Assembly (NCBI GenBank): GCA_900642245.1
Contig: CAAAJI010000044.1
Coordinates: 88,461-152,460 of the forward strand
Source of the DNA: Fragilaria radians
Taxonomy: Eukaryota; Bacillariophyta; Fragilariophyceae; Fragilariales; Fragilariaceae
Direction: 5' to 3'
Length of the DNA stretch: 64,000 nucleotides
Shown: positions 58,503-64,000 of the stretch, piece after piece
Numbering within the stretch: the first letter of the stretch is position 1
Layout: each line of letters opens with the position of its first letter
Position numbers and translations under genes: made by a program
Notes under the pieces: generated by a model
Databases searched by the model: none
Seen by the model: the letters and a program-made list of their open reading frames with translations, nothing else
What the model was told of the DNA's origin: nothing

Positions 58503-59849
58503 ATGGGACGACGGAACAATGAGTCATTTGTTGAGGCCAATTCAACAATTTCATCCTTAGGGAATTCTTCCGTTGGTATGCTGCGATGGAAGGAGAAAAT
58601 ACTTGAATATCAACGTCGACAACGACAACGATTATCGGGTAATCCGAATCGACCGAAATCGAGTCATCGAAGGACGAAACGTGTTTCTTCATCGCATGAT
58701 TCGAAATTCAAGATTAACCTTACTAGGTTGGGATATGCTATCATATCATTACTCTGTGTTCTTGCATTCCTACAACGTCAAGTTGTATTCGATGTCATAC
58801 AGGAGTTTCTGGTGGAGGAAGTTAACAATCTTCCAACGCAGCGCAGACAATCGAAGGAAGTCTATATTCCTATATCCGATTCTGAACCATTATCAACATT
58901 TTCCACTCTAAAGAAGTATGAAATGTCCAGAGCTGCGAATTTAGTTTCGGATGAGCTAAGACAACAAGTATCGTCCAATAGTTATACCTTCATCGAGAAT
59001 AACCTCGTTTCAATTGCATCCATGGCATTTAGCAGTGAAAGGCGAAGGCTCATTAGTATGACACCTTTCTTCTGGCACATTCCAAAGTCTGGAGGAACTA
59101 CGGTTCACCAATTTGTTGCAAGCTGTCTCAGATTACGAGTTGCCAGCAATGTAGGAATTTTATTCGGACACGACGAGGACGAAACTCTACAATTGGTCGA
59201 GACACCATCCAACTTAACCTATGTCAACATCGATGCGACATCACGTGAGGGATTACAGAGAGCCAAGAAAATTGGCTTTGTTGGAAGTGGCATTGCGGAT
59301 ATTATTATTTCGCCTTTATTTATCGACGTTGTCGAACGACTCTTTTCTCCCAAATACAAAGGAGCAGTATTCACAATTATGCGTCATCCTGTTGAACGCT
59401 CCATATCCATGTTCCATTACCTGAAAGAGGCTTATTGGGAACCAACCTACAGACCAGAGTTCAAGAACTGGACTCTTATGGATTATGTTCGACGTCCTGA
59501 TATGGATGCGGATTGGATGGTTCGCTTTCTTGTGAATAAACCTGGAAATCCAGAGGATGTACCATTGACACGGCAGGATCTAGAGCGTGCCAAAATTATT
59601 GTTAGAGATAAGATTTGGGTAGGTTTCTTAGATGATATGGAGGGATCTGTAGACGCCTTTGGCAGAAAGTTTGGTTGGTCCAAGATACCACATTTTACTC
59701 AATGCGTACACGATTTGAGCCATGGAGGAGCCAACAAAAATCATCATGATGCAGTGAGTCCGAAATCTCAGGAATGGAAAGAGTTGGAAGACGTTCATGC
59801 CTTGGATATTGAACTCTATAACTATGCTCGTGAATTCTGGAAACGGTAG
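58503..59849 (+). CDS. Golgi-type PAPS-dependent sulfotransferase
   Basis: 448 residues from ATG 58503 (MGRRNNESF); the upstream in-frame GTG is not a start. A basic cytosolic segment is followed by a signal anchor ('LGYAIISLLCVLAFLQRQVV', about 76-95), so it is a type II membrane protein. The 5'-phosphosulfate site reads 'FFWHIPKSGGTTVHQF' (core about 192-200) and the 3'-phosphate site reads 'FTIMRHPVERSISMFHYL' (about 290-307). These are the two PAPS-binding signatures of carbohydrate sulfotransferases (Sulfotransfer_2/HS2ST-like). The C-terminus has 'FLDDMEGSVDAFGRKFGW'. The enzyme would transfer sulfate from PAPS to glycan hydroxyls in the Golgi. It lies between glycosyltransferases C and D, which suggests a related glycan pathway; that link is inferred. 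Confidence 0.85.
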   Translation: MGRRNNESFVEANSTISSLGNSSVGMLRWKEKILEYQRRQRQRLSGNPNRPKSSHRRTKRVSSSHDSKFKINLTRLGYAIISLLCVLAFLQRQVVFDVIQEFLVEEVNNLPTQRRQSKEVYIPISDSEPLSTFSTLKKYEMSRAANLVSDELRQQVSSNSYTFIENNLVSIASMAFSSERRRLISMTPFFWHIPKSGGTTVHQFVASCLRLRVASNVGILFGHDEDETLQLVETPSNLTYVNIDATSREGLQRAKKIGFVGSGIADIIISPLFIDVVERLFSPKYKGAVFTIMRHPVERSISMFHYLKEAYWEPTYRPEFKNWTLMDYVRRPDMDADWMVRFLVNKPGNPEDVPLTRQDLERAKIIVRDKIWVGFLDDMEGSVDAFGRKFGWSKIPHFTQCVHDLSHGGANKNHHDAVSPKSQEWKELEDVHALDIELYNYAREFWKR

Positions 59850-60991
59850 CATTCTACCAAACACTAATGTATAGTACTGAGTTACACGAGTGCTCAATTG
59901 TAGCTTAAAAGGTGGCTAAATTCAAAACTAGAGAAAGGAAAAGCTTTTGAAAAGATTAGCGTGATATGAGCAGTAGTTCAGGAAATTGTCTAATGGGAAA
60001 ATGATGCAACCGTAAAGCGAGTAAAGCGTCTTTATCGTACAGTGCTTGGAATTGCATTCATCTTGCTACGTTGGCAATGACTGCGATAATGTTAAATTCC
60101 GAAGTAATGCTTAAATATTTCCCTGTCATTGACTAGGAACGAGTAAATATGATGGCGTGTTGGCGTGAAGATGACCTTCGTTTTTGAAAAACATTTACTA
60201 CATATTGCCCCAAAACCTAACTCGTATCTGGCATTTATTGAATAAATACCTGAATGCATGGAATTGAATGACAAGCGCTGCTGATTTATATATAACAGTT
60301 TAGACTCTGAGGGGACTCAAGGAAAGTGTTAACTGGAGGAATCTTTACGCCTATGATTCCCTCTTCAAAGTAGCTTTTGCCTTTGACGCCTTTTGTGGCA
60401 TTATCAATACATTATTTCCAGGATATAATCCCATGCCAACGTCAGTGACAAGTTCTAAGTCTTTATTGAAAGTAAGAATGATAGTTATATTTGCAGGGTT
60501 CTCAATCTCATCGGATTACTTTGTAGTTTTGAACAGGCCAAAGAAAAATATTCTATTTTGACACCAAAAAGAAAGAATCAGTTATTATTTAAATGCGAGG
60601 TAATTCACCCTATATCAGAACTGGTCAGGTCTACAATTGCAACCAAACCAGGTGACGGCATACATGAAAATGAACCAAATGTTTAACTTAATACAATTGA
60701 GCTTTGAAATGGCAGATGCAAGTTGCTTGAAAGGTTGGATCCATTACTTTGCTGTAACAAAGACATCTAAACTTTAGCTTGAGAAAATTTTCTCCTCAAT
60801 GTTCCATAAAGGGAGGACTTGAATGGAGCATGGTATGCTGTTCTGGAAGTCTAAAATGCGATAGTGAGGGATTGGAGTATGAGTATTGGAGTTGGCAATT
60901 TCGAATTTTTCAGTGTTTAGGGTTCATGTTAATTTAGGTGGAAACAAAAAATGACCAACATTGGATTGGATTTTATTTTTTCCTTGATAAA
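59850..60991. other. Intergenic stretch
   Basis: No gene seen. The small minus frame 60274-60092 has no features. Upstream region of glycosyltransferase D. Confidence 0.45.
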
Positions 60992-62806
60992 ATGTTACAA
61001 CAACAACCACAGCATAGGAAACGTCGTCACGGTTATTTTGGTGGTGGCGCTGTTGCTGATAATTTCATGATTAGTGGTGGAAATGAAAATGGTAGTATTC
61101 GAACTTTATCGTCATCCATAATGAACAAATCAAAGTCTAGAACGTTATCCTCTTCTATTCCATCTCCAACTTCACTTTCTACAACAAAACCAGAAACAAC
61201 GACAACTTTGTCATCATCATATCCACATATTGTCATGATGATGATGGATAATCATCAACAGAAACATTCAGAGTCTTCGACAATCAGAATGAAGACGACG
61301 AAAACACGCTCAATAAATACAACGACAATAAGAAAAGAACTAATTCCATGGATCCGAACGCATTGTTATCGACAAAGATACACTACGTTGTTGATAACTT
61401 TTTTTCTTGGTACAATTATTAATGCTATCATATCACATCATTACTTATCATACATAATGATGTATCCAAATGCGAGTACTTTAAGAAATGGACTATACTT
61501 GTCAGGTCGACCTTTGTCGGGAGCATATGGTACGGATAAGGATAACAACAACAACAACAATAATCCCCACCAAACGTATCATGATAGAACCAATCAAAAA
61601 TTGAACGATACTCGCTATCATCTCGTCTTTTCGACGGGATGCTCACCGTATCAAGATTGGCAAGCCTATGTCTTTTTCTTTCATGTTTGGAAGTCGGGAC
61701 AAGTTGGCAACGTCACACGGATTGCCTCCTGTGAGACGAGACAAGATTCCAAACGTCTCCTAGCATGGCATAAGGAAAAAATTGTATCGACCATGTCAGA
61801 TCGATTTTCTCTTCACATCACTATCGATTATTCTCAACGTGTCACACCAGGTTTACGATTTTATTATTTCAATAAGCCATTTGGATTATTAAATTTTATG
61901 GAACATGTTCTTGGATATGACAACACAGCATCTTCTACTGAAAATCCCAATGATGATACTATCATTTTATTACTCGATCCCGATCAACTCCTCATTCGGC
62001 CATTCACAAACGACTTTTCTCCCAACTCCACCGAATATTGGAGGCCGACACGAGGCAATGTGACACTCCGTGATAAGGTATCTCATGGGTTTCCATTTGC
62101 ACAACAATATGGATATGGACTCCAATGGAAGAATAAGGTCAATGTTACATACGTTGCAAATGGTCCAACACGAATAACTTCCATGTCAATAGACGAAGCC
62201 TGGAGTCATTATGCTGTGGGACCACCCTACATTGCCACAGCTCGAGATATGTACGCCATTGCTCGAACCTGGACGCAATTCGTCCCCCGTGTCCTTGATC
62301 TTTATCCTCATCTATTAGCTGAAATGTTTGCCTATTCCTTGGCTGCCGCACATCTCAATATGCCCCATCGCGTTGCGCAATCCTTTATGGTCTCAGATGT
62401 CAAAACTACCGCAGAGGCGTGGAAGTTGGTCCATGCCATGGGGAAAGACAACATATGTAGGGAAACAACAACTCAATCATCCGAACATCATCATCCTCAT
62501 GTGTTACATTATTGTCACAATTACAATTTGGGAGAATGGTTCATTGGGAAGTATCGCCTAAGTAAGGATTTTATTAGTTGCGATGCTCCCTTATTGCAGG
62601 AGCCGCCGCCTGATCTACCTCAATACAACTATCAACTAGCTCCAGATGGATCTCATGTGACTCTACGAAATCGCCAAGCTGTTGAACGTCAAGCTTACAT
62701 GATTTGTACACTCATTCCGAAGTTAAATCAAGCTGCACGATTTTTTAAGGAACACCACTGTCACGGACAAGCCAATTACAATGCGATACATCTTACCCAA
62801 ACATAG
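60992..62806 (+). CDS. Golgi-type glycosyltransferase D, HPAT/SERGT-like, diverged
   Basis: 604 residues from ATG 60992 (MLQQQPQHRKRRHG); an upstream in-frame GTG is not used. A long Ser/Thr-rich basic cytosolic region precedes the signal anchor ('TTLLITFFLGTIINAIISHHY', about 131-151) and an Asn-rich stem (seven consecutive Asn). The catalytic domain has 'LVFSTGCSPYQDWQAYVFF', 'GQVGNVTRIASC', 'YYFNKPFGLLNFM', 'TIILLLDPDQLLIRPF', 'AVGPPYIATARDMYA', 'LLAEMFAYSLAAAHLNMPH' and 'VLHYCHNYNLGEWF'. The usual DxDM of the family is here DPDQ. The two metal-ligand aspartates are kept, so activity is plausible. It ends without the 'DDPTNPYE' tail of the other copies. Confidence 0.83.
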   Translation: MLQQQPQHRKRRHGYFGGGAVADNFMISGGNENGSIRTLSSSIMNKSKSRTLSSSIPSPTSLSTTKPETTTTLSSSYPHIVMMMMDNHQQKHSESSTIRMKTTKTRSINTTTIRKELIPWIRTHCYRQRYTTLLITFFLGTIINAIISHHYLSYIMMYPNASTLRNGLYLSGRPLSGAYGTDKDNNNNNNNPHQTYHDRTNQKLNDTRYHLVFSTGCSPYQDWQAYVFFFHVWKSGQVGNVTRIASCETRQDSKRLLAWHKEKIVSTMSDRFSLHITIDYSQRVTPGLRFYYFNKPFGLLNFMEHVLGYDNTASSTENPNDDTIILLLDPDQLLIRPFTNDFSPNSTEYWRPTRGNVTLRDKVSHGFPFAQQYGYGLQWKNKVNVTYVANGPTRITSMSIDEAWSHYAVGPPYIATARDMYAIARTWTQFVPRVLDLYPHLLAEMFAYSLAAAHLNMPHRVAQSFMVSDVKTTAEAWKLVHAMGKDNICRETTTQSSEHHHPHVLHYCHNYNLGEWFIGKYRLSKDFISCDAPLLQEPPPDLPQYNYQLAPDGSHVTLRNRQAVERQAYMICTLIPKLNQAARFFKEHHCHGQANYNAIHLTQT

Positions 62807-63136
62807 TTCTGTGATAAACGTGTATACAGGAGTATACAGGACTCGATAATATCCTCCATCCAGCATATCCATTAGAAATTCTCATTATCAGAAAGTAAGC
62901 TCAAATCTAAGCTCTAGATTGTACTTGAATTGGCACATCCATCATTATGGGCACAAGGTGTAAAGGCTGTAACTTTACTCCAGAAGACACGTAGCGAAAT
63001 CAGAAATAACCCAGCGTGTAGTTTTGAACTGAAGAGGGATGAGAGGAAGTATGTCCATTCTGTTGAAACTTATTGAGCCTTCAACTCACAAGGGTAAGGT
63101 TAGTCTCACAATTCTTCTTCACATCACTCTTAATGT
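62807..63136. other. Intergenic stretch between convergent genes
   Basis: No gene. It should contain the 3' ends of glycosyltransferases D and E. Confidence 0.5.
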
Positions 63137-64000
63137 TCATCCAGGACTATCCTTCCAATTACCTCCCTCTCCATAGGGATTCGTTGGATCGTCCAATGTA
63201 GATTGGAATATCGCTTCGTCATGAAAATGTAGCGTTCGATTGAAATTGGCCTTCCCGTGGCAATGCCGTTTCTTGATTGCAATGGCAACATCATTTAAAG
63301 AAAAAATCATGGTACACATCATCCATGCATGTAGGACTGTATCCTGTAACCGGTGACGAAAATTTTCTCCCTCCTTCCCATTGGGAAAGACATTCCAATC
63401 ATAGAGAGCGGCAACGTTGACAGGAGGCTCTCGCAAAAGGGGTACATCACACGACGATAAGAAGTCTGCTCGGAGATCGTACTTACTGAAAAACCACCGT
63501 CCCAAGGAATATCTTTGACAATAATGTAATACCATTGGAATTTGAAAGTTGTTGTTCTTGTCGTCGGCGTTGTTGTCGTCGTAGACTTTGGTGACATTCT
63601 GACTACGGAATAGAACATCACGATGACAGGCGTCGTCACGTTGAATATGATCAAGGAATTCAAATCCTTCCATTCCCTTACTTCCAATGTCTGATACCAT
63701 AAATCCCGCGGTCAATTGATGTGGCAATCCCATATATGCCGCAGCAACGGAATAGGAATACATTTCTGCCATAAAATCAGGAAAAAGTTCGTAAACACGA
63801 GGTAAGAATTGGACCCAATGCTTGGCAATGGCATACATATCTTTCCCAGTTGCCAAATAGGGAGGTCCAGCAGGATAGTATAATTCAGCATCTCCAATGG
63901 ACAAATCATAATGGGAGATGATAAATTAGGACCAACAACATAGGATTCATTACCCCCCAAACTGGTGAACCATGCACTACCATACGCATACCTTTGTGCT
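63137..64000 (-). pseudogene. Glycosyltransferase E, HPAT/SERGT-like, partial at the window edge and frameshifted
   Basis: The gene enters from beyond 64000. At the edge the frame reads 'QRYAYGSAWFTSLGGNESY' then 'VVGPNLSSPI', as in its paralogues. At 63,910/63,909 the frame changes: one missing base (consistent with loss of the C of a CAT His codon) separates it from 'LSIGDAELYYPAGPPYLATG', which continues intact to the stop at 63137. The rest carries all family blocks: 'FMAEMYSYSVAAAYMGLPHQ', 'LHYCQRYSLGRWFF', 'LREPPVNVAALYDWN', 'TMIFSLNDVAIAIKKRHC' and 'DDPTNPYGEG'. It is the closest relative of glycosyltransferase C. The first half and the anchor lie outside the window. Confidence 0.75.

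Noticed and set aside
1..64000. CRISPR arrays, operons, ribosome binding sites and phage genes
   Set aside because: No regularly spaced repeats. The gene structures with introns, plastid import signals and Golgi anchors are eukaryotic.

Overview
The window is nuclear DNA from a photosynthetic stramenopile, most probably a diatom. The reasons are a gene whose product begins with a signal peptide followed by an ATA|FAP junction (the diatom/heterokont plastid import signature), short GT-AG introns of about 60-130 bp, AT-rich intergenic DNA, decayed Copia-like and pogo-like mobile elements, and glycosyltransferases related to plant extensin-modifying enzymes. Every assignment rests on reading the translated sequence; no database search was possible.

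Layout. 1-4.5 kb: a two-exon gene for a large Cys/His-motif protein with an Ala/Gln-rich and acidic disordered build (minus strand). 4.5-8.7 kb: no convincing gene. 8.8-11 kb: a four-exon secreted haem peroxidase with two duplicated N-terminal beta-sandwich-like domains. 11.7-12.7 kb: a Copia integrase relic. 13.7-15.3 kb: a GARP/Myb-like regulator, whose diverged paralogue lies at 31.7-33.3 kb. 17.3-18.7 kb: a 7TM receptor-like protein. 18.75-20.67 kb: a pogo/Tc1-mariner element with perfect 28-bp terminal inverted repeats and a broken transposase. 20.7-23.9 kb: gene-empty. 23.9-24.5 kb: a small plastid-targeted protein. 24.9-27.0 kb: a phosphatidylinositol phosphate kinase. 35.2-36.4 kb: a newly deduced small spliced gene and further exon-like fragments. 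36.5-38.8 kb: a coiled-coil protein resembling mitochondrial ribosomal protein mS26. 39.6-42.4 kb: a decayed DNA transposon. 42.9-45.9 kb: a secreted beta-propeller protein interrupted by a single in-frame TAA.

The most notable region is 47.2-64 kb. It holds five type II membrane glycosyltransferases of one family (related to hydroxyproline O-arabinosyltransferase / peptidyl-serine galactosyltransferase) and a truncated sixth copy. They are interleaved with a clathrin adaptor AP-2 mu gene and a Golgi-type PAPS-dependent sulfotransferase. Two of the five glycosyltransferase copies carry a one-base frameshift (a T7 run near 55,635 and the junction 63,909/63,910), so the cluster appears to be expanding and decaying by birth and death. 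A plausible shared role, inferred and not shown, is assembly of glycosylated and sulfated secreted or cell-wall glycoproteins.
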